Shown one piece after another: positions 30,439 through 39,264 of a stretch of DNA of 64,000 bases (position 1 is the stretch's first letter; each line of letters begins with the position of its first letter). The translations under genes were made by a program, and so were the position numbers. The DNA comes from Pleionea mediterranea. GTDB taxonomy: Bacteria > Pseudomonadota > Gammaproteobacteria > Enterobacterales > Kangiellaceae. The stretch is from NCBI RefSeq assembly GCF_003148745.1, contig NZ_QGGU01000008.1, positions 124,001 to 188,000 on the forward strand, in the 5' to 3' direction. The notes below the pieces were generated by a model. That model saw nothing but the letters and a program-made list of their open reading frames with translations. It searched no databases and had not been told where the DNA came from.

Positions 30439-32559
30439 TTGAAAATAAAATCGGTATGCTTGGGGCTGTTCGGTAAAGGAGCTCTCTTTGTTTTACTTTA
30501 CATCCAATTCGTCCAACCGGCTCACTCAGCTACTAAACTGCACCAACAAGTCCTTGAGCTAAACCAGCAAGCCAACTCACTCATATATGAAAATCCCCAA
30601 AAAGCGATAAGGCTCATTGAGCATGGGCTTGAGCTACTTGAACAACAACCCGACTTTGAACTCTATTATGTCCTGAATATCACCCTGTCGGACACTTATG
30701 TACAGCAGGATAATTACCAACAAGCACATGTGCTGCTTCAACACTTACTCGCACACACATCCATTCAGACCCATGCCGATAAACAGGCTCAGGCCCTGTC
30801 AAGAAAAGGCGAGATATACTGGTACCAGGGTGATATCTATCAAGCAGTAGACAGTCTTGAGAAAAGCTTAAATTTGTACCGTGCAGCTAATAAGCCTCAT
30901 GACATAGCAATAGCACAAAATAACCTGGGAATTATTCATCGTCATCTTGGAAATTATGAGCAGGCATTGGATTATTTACTTAAAAGCCTGGCAATTAAAG
31001 AATCCCTTGATAATCCGGGCTCTGTTGCCTCGACCTTAAATAATATTGGTGTCGTCTATTTCTATTTAAAACAATATGAAAAAGCCATTCTTTATTACAA
31101 TAAATCCATCGAAGTCTATCAATCACTCGGCTTACGTACAGAGCAAGCGGATCCCATTAATAATAAAGGCCAAGCATTAGAGAAACTAGGTCAGTTTGAA
31201 CAGGCGATCGAACACTATGAGTCATCTTTGTCTATAGAGCAGGAAATTAATAACAAACGCGGACAAGGGTTTTCACATGCAACCATAGGTGCCGTTTTAA
31301 TAAAACAAAACAGGTTAGCTGAAGCACAGCTTCATCTGGAAAAAGCTCATCAACTTGGACTAGCCTCACAAGCGACTCAAGTACAAAATGAAGCATTATT
31401 TCAACTCGGTCAACTCCATATCAGTCTGGATGATTTTACAGCGGCTATAGACTTCTGGAAAAAAGGATTATCCATTGCAATAAAAACATCTGAAAAAGAA
31501 AAGATCATGCGTTTTCATCAACACCTGGCTGATGCTTATGAAACAAATCAAAATCATAAAGCGGCTTTACATCACTATAAACAATATAAAAACGTTGCCG
31601 AGGAACTGCTAGGAGAGGACCAGGGAAACAATGTAAAACGCGTCGAATTTCAGAATAAACTTTTGAAAAAAGATCAGAAAATCACTGAGCTCAATACCCA
31701 ACTAAATCTAAAAACCTTAAAGTACGGTGAACTTGAAAATTGGCTTTTATTCAGTTTTGGAGTGATTGTCATTCTTATCATATTATTAGCTATATCAATA
31801 ATTTATTATAAAAATAAAAAAATGAATAGCAAGCCTGCAAAAGCCTCATGGGATACTCTAAAAAATAATATTAACCCACAACAACTTTCTGATAAAAAGC
31901 TTCAAGATAAATTATTAAAGCCATTGCAAGCAATTAATAACTTGGGACATGATCTTCAATCATCTGACAAACAGCAGTTGTCCAAAGCCCAAATCAAATC
32001 TCTTACATGCCACTCAGTAAAGTTGAACATTCACCTTAGAAATTTAATTTTTTCCGTGACCAACAATATTGATTCGTTATGCACCGAAAAATACTTTGTA
32101 AAACTAAGTAGTCTAATACCCGTATTAATTGATGTATTTCACGACAGTCTTGATGATCTGTCTATAAACTTTATCAATAATATTCAGACTCCGCCTGATG
32201 TATGGGCCGATGAACATTGTGTTAATCAGGTTATATTCAATACCACAGACTATCTGATAACTCATATGGGTGTGGGAACTATTTACTTCCACGCCTACCC
32301 GAGCCAGCAACATCTAATGATAAGAATTTCCAATGTCCCCTTATCAAAAAACACTTGTACAACAGAAAACACTAAAGCCCACAACACAACTAAAAGCAGT
32401 ATTTTGTCTTTGTCTGAGAAAATCATAAATCAGCTCAATGGAGAGTTATGGATAGAGTCCAACAATGCACAATCGGGCAAAACTGAGTATACTGCCTGCT
32501 TTACATTGCCACTAAAAGATAGCGACTCGTTCAATAATATTGAGTCAAACAATGATTAG
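30439..32559 (+). CDS. TPR-repeat membrane sensor with degenerate kinase-like C-terminus
   Basis: 706 residues. A signal peptide (about 1-30) is followed by about eight periplasmic tetratricopeptide repeats (about 35-400, for example AQNNLGIIHRHLGNYEQALDYLLKSLAI), a coiled coil, one membrane helix (434-456) and a cytoplasmic region of about 250 residues. That region looks like a histidine kinase: a helical pair (LLKPLQAINNLGHDLQ) and an ATPase-like domain with VNQVIFNTTDYLITHM where an N box would be. No H-E/D phospho-acceptor and no G boxes are visible, so it is probably a pseudokinase. Start is TTG with GGGAG about 9 bp upstream. No response regulator is adjacent. Confidence 0.8.
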   Translation: MKIKSVCLGLFGKGALFVLLYIQFVQPAHSATKLHQQVLELNQQANSLIYENPQKAIRLIEHGLELLEQQPDFELYYVLNITLSDTYVQQDNYQQAHVLLQHLLAHTSIQTHADKQAQALSRKGEIYWYQGDIYQAVDSLEKSLNLYRAANKPHDIAIAQNNLGIIHRHLGNYEQALDYLLKSLAIKESLDNPGSVASTLNNIGVVYFYLKQYEKAILYYNKSIEVYQSLGLRTEQADPINNKGQALEKLGQFEQAIEHYESSLSIEQEINNKRGQGFSHATIGAVLIKQNRLAEAQLHLEKAHQLGLASQATQVQNEALFQLGQLHISLDDFTAAIDFWKKGLSIAIKTSEKEKIMRFHQHLADAYETNQNHKAALHHYKQYKNVAEELLGEDQGNNVKRVEFQNKLLKKDQKITELNTQLNLKTLKYGELENWLLFSFGVIVILIILLAISIIYYKNKKMNSKPAKASWDTLKNNINPQQLSDKKLQDKLLKPLQAINNLGHDLQSSDKQQLSKAQIKSLTCHSVKLNIHLRNLIFSVTNNIDSLCTEKYFVKLSSLIPVLIDVFHDSLDDLSINFINNIQTPPDVWADEHCVNQVIFNTTDYLITHMGVGTIYFHAYPSQQHLMIRISNVPLSKNTCTTENTKAHNTTKSSILSLSEKIINQLNGELWIESNNAQSGKTEYTACFTLPLKDSDSFNNIESNND

Positions 32560-32634
32560 ACACAAAATATTGAACTCCAAAACAGTTAGAGTTAGCATCA
32601 CTGCAAGCTAGTCAAATGAATACAAGAGTAAACA

Positions 32635-32937
32635 ATGTCCTCCGATAACACGCCAGAATCAGTTACCGATAAATTAAACTTGGAAACAGCCGTCGTTGCC
32701 TGGGCTGAAATTGAACGTTTTTTCGCCAAAGGACAGCTTTACATTGTCGAACAGCAACAGGATTTGATCTCAACAGCGGCCAGAGTTTCGAACGATGACA
32801 AATCTTTTATTGAACAACAATTAAACAATAAGCAATTGTTTTTACCTACTATTGACTGGGTAAAACAAAATTGTCAAACAGACACACCTTTTTGGGCAGT
32901 CGTTGTGGCTCCTTTCGTTTTTGCTCAAAAAAAATAA
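32635..32937 (+). CDS. DUF2288 family protein
   Basis: 100-residue cytoplasmic protein. LNLETAVVAWAEIERFFAKGQL near the N-terminus and the terminal FWAVVVAPFVFAQ are the DUF2288 hallmarks. Function unknown. It lies 75 bp after the TPR gene and 12 bp before the esterase gene, so it is probably co-transcribed with the latter. Confidence 0.85.
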   Translation: MSSDNTPESVTDKLNLETAVVAWAEIERFFAKGQLYIVEQQQDLISTAARVSNDDKSFIEQQLNNKQLFLPTIDWVKQNCQTDTPFWAVVVAPFVFAQKK

Positions 32938-32949
32938 AGTTACGCCGTA

Positions 32950-33567
32950 ATGCAAAAGTTTAAAATTCATATTCTTGCATGTATTTCACTGCTGTTACTT
33001 GCCTGTGATACCCCTCCTCACCTTTCACCATTAAACTCCGAATCAACCATAGTCGCCTTTGGTGACAGTTTAACCTATGGAACCGGAGCCAAAAGCGCCG
33101 AAAGCTACCCGGATGTACTTATGGCTCTAACCGGGCTTGAAGTCATCAATAGAGGAATACCAGGCGATAAAACTCAAGATGGTCTAGAAAGAATTGATAC
33201 CATGTTATCAACCTATAACCCGGATCTTGTACTCTTGTGTTTAGGCGGCAATGATTTTTTAAGGAAAAGAAAGTCGGAAGAAACGAAAAGAAATTTAATC
33301 AACATTATTCATCGGATACAACAGAATAATTCAGAAGTTGTATTAATTGCAGTACCCGACATTGGTGTTTTTTTGTCGGACGCTGACATTTATGAAGAAG
33401 TTGCCAAAGAGACGAATGTTCCATTGATTGAAGATGCCCTTTCGGATTTACTGTCTGATAAACAACTTAAATCAGATACTATTCACCTAAATCAACTTGG
33501 TTATCGAAAATTAGCAGAAAGCATCTATCAGTTTTTGCATGATCGTGGCGCACTGCCAGCTATTTAA
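32950..33567 (+). CDS. SGNH/GDSL arylesterase, predicted lipoprotein (TesA-like)
   Basis: Esterase or lysophospholipase of the TesA type. The N-terminus is a lipoprotein signal with lipobox LLAC (Cys19). SGNH blocks are complete: GDSLTYG with Ser40, the Gly in NRGIPGD, GGNDFL, and SDTIHLNQLGY with Asp176 and His179. At 205 residues it matches the family. It is probably anchored in the periplasm, hydrolysing thioesters or aryl esters; E. coli TesA is soluble, so lipidation is a difference. Confidence 0.88.
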   Translation: MQKFKIHILACISLLLLACDTPPHLSPLNSESTIVAFGDSLTYGTGAKSAESYPDVLMALTGLEVINRGIPGDKTQDGLERIDTMLSTYNPDLVLLCLGGNDFLRKRKSEETKRNLINIIHRIQQNNSEVVLIAVPDIGVFLSDADIYEEVAKETNVPLIEDALSDLLSDKQLKSDTIHLNQLGYRKLAESIYQFLHDRGALPAI

Positions 33568-33666
33568 TTAATTTTATAACTTTACTGTCAATTTAGTGTC
33601 AACCACACCATCAAAAAATTAATAATAGCTATGATCGATTAATTTAAACGCTTTCAAATAAAACAC

Positions 33667-33825
33667 TTAAAACAATAAAATACACATCATCTCAATAATC
33701 GCTTCGCTGGTACTTTCATAATGCGCAACTTCAGGAAACGATTTTAGGTTTGCCAGCATAAATCCAGTACTGATAATAAATACGGCTAAACTCACGCGGT
33801 CAATGTAACGTCTTACTTGTTTCAT
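33667..33825 (-). CDS. 52-residue membrane protein at the end of the ABC operon
   Basis: Short ORF starting ATG at 33823-33825 (MKQVRRYIDRVSLAVFIIST) with GGAG 7 bp upstream and ending TAA at 33667. It has a basic N-terminus, one hydrophobic helix (about 11-27) and a second short hydrophobic end (MMCILLF). It follows the permease gene by 58 bp on the same strand, with a perfect hairpin between them. No family recognised. The good ribosome-binding site and operon position support a real gene. Confidence 0.6.
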   Translation of the reverse strand: MKQVRRYIDRVSLAVFIISTGFMLANLKSFPEVAHYESTSEAIIEMMCILLF

Positions 33826-33839
33826 AACTTTTCTCCACT

Positions 33840-33864
33840 GGGTGCGAAATTTATTTTCGCACCC
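33840..33864 (-). other. Intra-operon hairpin between permease and small ORF
   Basis: Perfect 10-bp inverted repeat GGGTGCGAAA...TTTCGCACCC with a 5-base loop. No T run follows on the minus strand; instead the ribosome-binding site of the 52-residue ORF begins a few bases later. More likely an mRNA-stability or translation-control element than a terminator. Confidence 0.6.
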
Positions 33865-33883
33865 TATCCTTTAAATATGTGGG

Positions 33884-34774
33884 CTAATAACTGTCATCTC
33901 TAAAGCGGCGTATATAGATTGCACCCGCAATAAATGCTGCACTAATCAACAAACCACCCCAAAATCCGCCTTCACTAAGCACCGCAAACGGATGCCCATG
34001 CATAACCACGCCTTCCATAATAATTTCAGTTTTTGAGATATGATCACCAATCAATTTTGCAAGATTACCAGAGTGGAAAATCATACCTTCAACCAACATC
34101 AATCCTAATGGAATAAACAGCGCGATTAAAAATGCAGCTCGTTTGGCATAAGCCGACACCAACCATAGCCAACCTAAGATAGGCGCCATAATCAATGCCA
34201 ACATAAACAGTGATGCAAAGTAGTTAAAAATCACGCTAAAAAATGATGAATGGCTCCACAACAAGTCCCAAGCTGAACCACCGTTAAACCAGATCATCAG
34301 AGTCATTAAAATAAGACCGACTATCTGGGTGGCTACTGCCACAATTGCAGTCAATACAGGCACAATAATCAGTGCTGAGAAAACCTTTGACATAACCGTT
34401 TGCAAATCAGACACTGGCATAGACTTCCAGAACAGTATGCTGCGATCGCGTCTATCATTGTACAAACTGCCAAGTGCATAAAAGAATAAAACAAACACCA
34501 TGCCAACGATTAGAGGCGATAAAAACACACCAAACTGTAACGCTTGCAAACCTTTGGTTAGCTCATAAGAATTGGCTTCGCTCAAAGCTTCAAAGCCGGC
34601 ATCAAACTGAAAGCCTGAGTCATCACCGAGCGAAAAAATCATGCTTTGTGCAGTGAACATGCCAACAATCATGGAAAAAATAAGGACTGCCGAAATGATA
34701 AGAGGTGCTCTGACAAAACTTTTATTTTCCCAGTACTCTCGCAATAACAATGTTTTAAAAACGGTTATGTTCAT
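33884..34774 (-). CDS. ABC transporter permease (ABC-2 type)
   Basis: 296 residues with about six hydrophobic segments (near 22-42, 82-102, 120-150, 165-185, 195-215 and 270-285). The segment RRDRSILFWKSMPVSDLQTVMSK is typical of ABC-2 permeases working with a YtrB-like ATPase. Its start overlaps the ATPase gene by 4 bp. The transported substrate is unknown; related systems are linked to cell-envelope stress or drug export. Confidence 0.88.
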   Translation of the reverse strand: MNITVFKTLLLREYWENKSFVRAPLIISAVLIFSMIVGMFTAQSMIFSLGDDSGFQFDAGFEALSEANSYELTKGLQALQFGVFLSPLIVGMVFVLFFYALGSLYNDRRDRSILFWKSMPVSDLQTVMSKVFSALIIVPVLTAIVAVATQIVGLILMTLMIWFNGGSAWDLLWSHSSFFSVIFNYFASLFMLALIMAPILGWLWLVSAYAKRAAFLIALFIPLGLMLVEGMIFHSGNLAKLIGDHISKTEIIMEGVVMHGHPFAVLSEGGFWGGLLISAAFIAGAIYIRRFRDDSY

Positions 34775-35628
34775 GCGCTAACTCCTTTCATTTTTGCAAC
34801 AAATAAGTCTGAAACGCTCGGTCTATGAGTGTCACCCAATGACTCGGCGGTTTCACTACCAATGCCATCAAATAAAAATACTTTTCGGCCAAAAACCTCT
34901 CGCTCTGCAATGGGCTTATGTTGTCTTGCTACGTCTACTTGGTCGCCTGACACCATAACTTCAACAAAACGTTCACCCACTTCATCCATGGTTGAGTCCA
35001 GAACAATATTGCCGTCTTTGATAAACATAAGATCGGTCAATAAATTCTCCACCTCTTCAACTTGATGGGTTGTTACAACGATGGTTTTGTTGTCGTCAAA
35101 AAATTCACCTAAAAGCTCCTGATAGAACTCTTTTCGATACAGAATATCCAACCCCTGTGTCGGCTCATCGAGTACCAGCAGTTCAACATCTATGGCTAAA
35201 ATTAGTGCCAGATGAAGCTGCGTCACCATACCTTTGGATAAGTGCCCAACTTTACTGTTCAGGTTAATTTTAGTTTTCTGTAAAAACCGTTCGGCTTTAA
35301 CACGATCAAATTTAGGATGCACACCTTCTACAAACTCCAAGGACTGTGACACTTTCATCCAACGAGGAATAACCGCGACATCGGCTATAAAACAGACCCG
35401 CTGCATAAGCAAATGACGATCCTGTCTGGGATCCAGTCCAAACACATCAAGGTGACCATCGAAAGTCGTTAAACCAAGCAGTGACTTTAATGCAGTGGTT
35501 TTTCCAGCACCATTGGGTCCAATCAAACCAACAATGCGGCCGCGCTCAATGGTAAAGTCAACAGATTTTAAGGCATCAAAACCACCATAGGATTTTCTTA
35601 ATCCTTTTGCTGTTACAACCGCGCTCAT
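34771..35628 (-). CDS. ABC transporter ATP-binding protein
   Basis: 285-residue ATPase subunit. Walker A GPNGAGKTT at 37-45, a Q-loop region near 80, signature LSKGMVTQLHL (a divergent form of LSGGQ), Walker B LLVLDEPTQGLD and the switch TTHQ are all present. It is the middle gene of GntR regulator-ATPase-permease, with 4-bp overlaps on both sides, a layout like the Bacillus ytr operon. Confidence 0.92.
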   Translation of the reverse strand: MSAVVTAKGLRKSYGGFDALKSVDFTIERGRIVGLIGPNGAGKTTALKSLLGLTTFDGHLDVFGLDPRQDRHLLMQRVCFIADVAVIPRWMKVSQSLEFVEGVHPKFDRVKAERFLQKTKINLNSKVGHLSKGMVTQLHLALILAIDVELLVLDEPTQGLDILYRKEFYQELLGEFFDDNKTIVVTTHQVEEVENLLTDLMFIKDGNIVLDSTMDEVGERFVEVMVSGDQVDVARQHKPIAEREVFGRKVFLFDGIGSETAESLGDTHRPSVSDLFVAKMKGVSA

Positions 35629-36005
35629 GAGTTACCTCCTTCACTGTTAGACTTTGTGTCAGCATCAGGCAAGTCACTTAACTTAAGCCCTAGTCGACTG
35701 ATTCGTTCAACAATCAATGGCCACTCCTGTGTTAAAAACTGCTGTCGTTCCTGATTTAGTAACTTTTCTCGAGCACCTTGCTGAATAAACATTCCAACCC
35801 CTCTTTTTTTCTCCACCACACTGTCATCAACCAGTTCCTGATAAGCCTTCGATACGGTAATAGGGTTCAACTGAAAATCAGCAGACACCTGACGTACCGA
35901 AGGTAATGCATCCCCTTCCTTCAACTCATTATCCAGAATGGATGCGATGACCTTATCTCGTAACTGACGATAAATAGGCTGACTATCGTTCCAGTTTGCT
36001 TGCAT
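35625..36005 (-). CDS. GntR-family transcriptional regulator, YtrA subfamily
   Basis: 126 residues: a GntR winged helix-turn-helix (about 8-75, with the motif LPSVRQVSADFQLNPITVSKAY) and a short helical C-terminus of about 50 residues, as in the YtrA branch. It is the first gene of the operon and overlaps the ATPase start by 4 bp. An inverted repeat 62 bp upstream is its probable operator, giving autoregulation of the transporter. Confidence 0.9.
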   Translation of the reverse strand: MQANWNDSQPIYRQLRDKVIASILDNELKEGDALPSVRQVSADFQLNPITVSKAYQELVDDSVVEKKRGVGMFIQQGAREKLLNQERQQFLTQEWPLIVERISRLGLKLSDLPDADTKSNSEGGNS

Positions 36006-36067
36006 AGTTCATTCACCTTTGTCATAAAAAATTGGCCTGACGTTGATACAAACCAAACCACCGAACT

Positions 36068-36091
36068 GGTGTTATATATAACTATATCACC
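36068..36091. promoter_or_regulatory. Probable operator of the GntR/YtrA regulator
   Basis: A 24-bp near-perfect inverted repeat: arms GGTGTTATA and TATATCACC (8 of 9 positions pair) around a 6-bp centre. It lies 62 bp before the regulator start. The symmetric arms fit a dimeric GntR protein; assignment rests on position and symmetry. Confidence 0.65.
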
Positions 36092-36272
36092 ATATCAGCA
36101 TAACGCAATAAAATATTCTCATCGAATCGATTAAACGTTCTACCAATCAACTCTAACTATCTGTTTTATAATATCTTTATGTTAACTTGAAGTTGTAACA
36201 AATCTTTCTGAGATACCGCTTTAACCAGTTCATGTGGTAGCATGCGCTAAAATTTAGTCATAGAGATGTCTT

Positions 36273-37196
36273 GTGGTACGCTCCGTTGTTATCGTAATTT
36301 CGCTGTCCGTAGCTGTTTTGATTTACCTTAATTTGCTAAACGCTGGACTCGCTCTGTTTGCAGGACTGGCGACGGCTTTAGTGCTGCGTCATTCATACAG
36401 CGGGTTTTGCCGTAAAGTGTCTGCGCAGTTACTAAAGCTATCCATTGTTGGCCTTGGTTTCGGTTTGAATTTGCAAGGATTATGGCAAACCACCCAAGAT
36501 ACCTTTTTGATCACCTTTATCTCCATCGCCGTAGCTATAGCAACCGGTGTTGTCGTGTTCAAACTTATGAAAATTCATCATCAAACCGGGTTGCTCATCA
36601 CCTCGGGTACTGCAATTTGCGGAGGTAGTGCCATAGCGGCCGTATCACAGGCTATTAAAAGCCATCCGGATCGGACAGCTATGGCCGTTACCGTGGTGTT
36701 CTTATTAAATATTGTTGCCCTCTATACCTTTCCCTATATCGGCCACTGGCTTGATTTAACCCAATACCAATTTGGTATTTGGGCCGCTTTAGCCATCCAT
36801 GACACCAGTTCCGTTGTAGGTGCGGCTTCTCAATACGGTGATGCTTCTTTGCAAATTGCAACCGCGACCAAACTGGCCCGAACATTGTGGATCATTCCGG
36901 TAACCCTGCTCGCTTCAGTCTGGTTTAATGGGCATAAGTCCAGACTTAATTTACCGGTGTTTATCGTATTTTTTGTTTTAGCCTCTGCCGCCAACAGTGC
37001 AATACCAAGTTTTGCGCCTGTCTTCCAGCAGATTTCCGAAATAGCGAAGTTCTTCCTGATATTTGCACTTTATCTATTAGGACTCGGCATTACACCTCAG
37101 GTTATTAAACAGGTGGATAGCAAACCACTGATTATGGGCGCTATACTCTGGCTGGTGTTAGCAGTGGTTTCTCTGGCACTTGTCATTTATTTGTAA
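36273..37196 (+). CDS. YeiH-family putative sulfate exporter
   Basis: 307-residue membrane protein with about ten helices from the Cons_hypoth698 (YeiH/YadS-type) family. The conserved segment TSGTAICGGSAIAAVSQAIK and the later HDTSSVVGAA are diagnostic. Family members are annotated as putative sulfate or sulfite exporters, mostly by association. The start is GTG; the ribosome-binding site is weak (AGAGAT). It is not next to a LysR regulator, as yeiH is in E. coli. Confidence 0.88.
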   Translation: MVRSVVIVISLSVAVLIYLNLLNAGLALFAGLATALVLRHSYSGFCRKVSAQLLKLSIVGLGFGLNLQGLWQTTQDTFLITFISIAVAIATGVVVFKLMKIHHQTGLLITSGTAICGGSAIAAVSQAIKSHPDRTAMAVTVVFLLNIVALYTFPYIGHWLDLTQYQFGIWAALAIHDTSSVVGAASQYGDASLQIATATKLARTLWIIPVTLLASVWFNGHKSRLNLPVFIVFFVLASAANSAIPSFAPVFQQISEIAKFFLIFALYLLGLGITPQVIKQVDSKPLIMGAILWLVLAVVSLALVIYL

Positions 37197-37231
37197 GTAA
37201 CTTATTTGTAAATGATTCATTTGTTATCGAT
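37187..37231. repeat. 15-bp tandem repeat (3 copies) spanning the yeiH-like stop codon
   Basis: Units at 37187-37201, 37202-37216 and 37217-37231 (TTATTTGTAAGTAAC, TTATTTGTAAATGAT, TCATTTGTTATCGAT). The first copy contains the last codons and the TAA stop of the upstream gene; the others lie in the spacer. Confidence 0.7.
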
Positions 37232-37275
37232 AGATTGATAATTATTCAGAAGCATTCAAACTCCAGATGCTTTAT

Positions 37276-37303
37276 ATGTGCCAGACCGAATGTGCCAGAC
37301 AGA
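37276..37303. repeat. 14-bp tandem duplication
   Basis: ATGTGCCAGACCGA followed at once by ATGTGCCAGACAGA (13 of 14 identical), 48 bp before the nudC start. The near identity suggests a recent duplication. Confidence 0.85.
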
Positions 37304-37351
37304 ATTTTTCTTTCAGACTACAGATACTCTAAATATACTTAGGATTCAATC

Positions 37352-38254
37352 ATGTGGAAGTTTTCATTTTCACCACTCGATCGACAATCGCACTGCCGCT
37401 CAGATGAGACTCAACAGGCTAAATGGCGAGCGCAAGATAACGTAAAGTTGGTCGTGTTTAACGAAGACTTACAGCTGCTTATGTCACCCGATGGACTTCA
37501 TGCAGCAAATGCAGCGCACCACACCAATGCTCCAGATCAACAACACTGGCTTTATCTGGGCCATGCAGAAAATACCCCCTGGTTCAGCGCCGTTGTTGAC
37601 AGTCATGACTTTGAACTCAGTTTCCACCAACAATGGAAATCTTTGCGGTTGGCATTGCCTTTAATTGCAGAACCTTATGCATCAACCATTGCCTATGCCA
37701 AAGCTTTGCATTACTGGCATCAGCAACACCAATATTGTGGTCGTTGTGGTGAACCGACAGAAATATATTCTGCGGGTCATGAGCTGGTATGCAGTCATTG
37801 TGATTCAGCGATCTACCCCAGAACCGATCCGGCCGTTATTATGTCTGTCACTTATAAAGATGAATTATTACTGGCCAGGCAGTCCAGCTGGCCTGAGCAC
37901 AGATACTCAGTGTTAGCCGGTTTTGTTGAGCCAGGTGAAAGTTTTGAACAGGCGGTAAAACGCGAAGTCTGGGAAGAAAGTCAATTAAAGGTCAGCAATG
38001 TCGAATATCTTGGCTCGCAGCCCTGGCCTTTTCCCTGCTCCATCATGATTGGTTTTACTGCCGAAGCATCGAGCCAGAATGTGCATTTGCTTGATCAGGA
38101 GCTTGAGCATGCCATATGGGTTAATGCAGACAATTTTATTGAGCAATTGGAAAGTGGCGACATAATATTGCCGAGCAGCGGCTCCATTTCATACCATCTT
38201 GTTGAACATTGGGCTCAAAGCCTGGGCCTCAATATCGCAAAATACAAACACTAG
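37352..38254 (+). CDS. nudC: NAD+ diphosphatase / RNA deNADding enzyme NudC
   Basis: Nudix hydrolase that cleaves NAD(H) to NMN(H) and AMP and removes NAD caps from RNA. The 300 residues include a zinc ribbon with CGRCG and CSHCD, the Nudix box GFVEPGESFEQAVKREVWEE, and the NudC-specific SQPWPFP motif. Length is slightly above the E. coli enzyme (257) owing to a longer N-terminal domain. It appears to be monocistronic. Confidence 0.95.
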   Translation: MWKFSFSPLDRQSHCRSDETQQAKWRAQDNVKLVVFNEDLQLLMSPDGLHAANAAHHTNAPDQQHWLYLGHAENTPWFSAVVDSHDFELSFHQQWKSLRLALPLIAEPYASTIAYAKALHYWHQQHQYCGRCGEPTEIYSAGHELVCSHCDSAIYPRTDPAVIMSVTYKDELLLARQSSWPEHRYSVLAGFVEPGESFEQAVKREVWEESQLKVSNVEYLGSQPWPFPCSIMIGFTAEASSQNVHLLDQELEHAIWVNADNFIEQLESGDIILPSSGSISYHLVEHWAQSLGLNIAKYKH

Positions 38255-38261
38255 TGCGCAA

Positions 38262-38471
38262 TCAGTTTATGTTAAAGTCATTAACATCCGACTCAAGTTG
38301 CTTCAATTCATTCAACACTTCAAGCTTTCGCCACTTAGGTTGTTGTTCAGAAGATTTTAACTGATTAAAGTTAATGCCCAGTAACTTTCCGAGTGTTTGA
38401 TAGTCTATTGATTGTAATTGCGCTTGTGATGGAAATTTTGATTGTGAATTAATCGTTTCGACCGATTTCAT
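38262..38471 (-). CDS. Hypothetical protein, 69 residues
   Basis: No family recognised. ATG at 38471 has GGGAG about 6 bp upstream, and the frame encodes MKSVETINSQSKF...QSDV-type helical sequence with a LGKLLGINFNQLK centre and a charged C-terminus (KWRKLEVLNELKQLESDV). It is probably soluble. It is convergent with nudC (7 bp gap) and divergent from the thioredoxin-like gene. The frame extends further upstream but would overlap that gene. Confidence 0.6.
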   Translation of the reverse strand: MKSVETINSQSKFPSQAQLQSIDYQTLGKLLGINFNQLKSSEQQPKWRKLEVLNELKQLESDVNDFNIN

Positions 38472-38544
38472 GTGAGCTCCCAAACTGCCAGGTAATAAAT
38501 TAATACATACTTTGCTAAATGAACCCCAGTTATAAAGTTGATAC

Positions 38545-39126
38545 ATGACAAAACTAAGACAGTTGTTTGACAAGTTTTTGAATAAAAGTAGTGTCACCAA
38601 TAATACCAATGACGCAGGTAAAAATCGTTGGTTTAGCTGGCGCGATCTAATGATTATTATCGCCATAATGATCGGCATCCACTTTTGGCAAGTCAAAGAT
38701 AGTCTGCCAACAGATGGTGCAAACACTGCACCTTCATTTGTACTGCCAAGTTTATCCGGTCAGATTATTGATTCGAATAACAAAGCAGCGGTTCCCAGTA
38801 TCTACTATTTTTTTGCCCCCTGGTGCAATATCTGCCATCTATCCATAGAAAATATCAATACCCTGAAACAGGATATCAATAATAAAAATGTTAACGTTTA
38901 TATTATTGCTCTGGACTGGAAAACCGTTGATGAGGTCAGACAGTTTGTTTCCGAACACGATCTGCCCGTGGATGTATTGCTCGGCACCGTTCAGCAGCTA
39001 AAAGACTTTAATATCAAAGGATTTCCAACTTATTACATTAGTAACTCGAATGATCAGTTAGAGTCTGTCAGTGTCGGTTATAGCACCTCTCTTGGTATGA
39101 AAAGCCGTCTTGCTTTGATCGAATAA
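38545..39126 (+). CDS. Membrane-anchored thioredoxin-like protein (TlpA/DsbE type)
   Basis: 193 residues: cytoplasmic N-terminus, one membrane helix (about 34-48), then a periplasmic thioredoxin fold. The active site is WCNIC (Cys94, Cys97) and the cis-proline loop is KGFPTYY. The active-site pair NI is unlike the usual CPxC motif, so the redox potential may differ. Similar proteins reduce specific periplasmic disulfides, as in cytochrome maturation or copper handling; the target is unknown. ScsD-like proteins share this layout. Confidence 0.85.
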   Translation: MTKLRQLFDKFLNKSSVTNNTNDAGKNRWFSWRDLMIIIAIMIGIHFWQVKDSLPTDGANTAPSFVLPSLSGQIIDSNNKAAVPSIYYFFAPWCNICHLSIENINTLKQDINNKNVNVYIIALDWKTVDEVRQFVSEHDLPVDVLLGTVQQLKDFNIKGFPTYYISNSNDQLESVSVGYSTSLGMKSRLALIE

Positions 39127-39264
39127 CCAATGTTCCTTCGTAGCCAGGCGGCTTGTGACATGCAGACTCGATCAGTTACTATGCGACTATGAAAAATCAA
39201 TAACATTGTGACCCGAATGACAAGTTCTGCAAAGGATACTTTCTCTGATAATAAGAGTAGTTCT

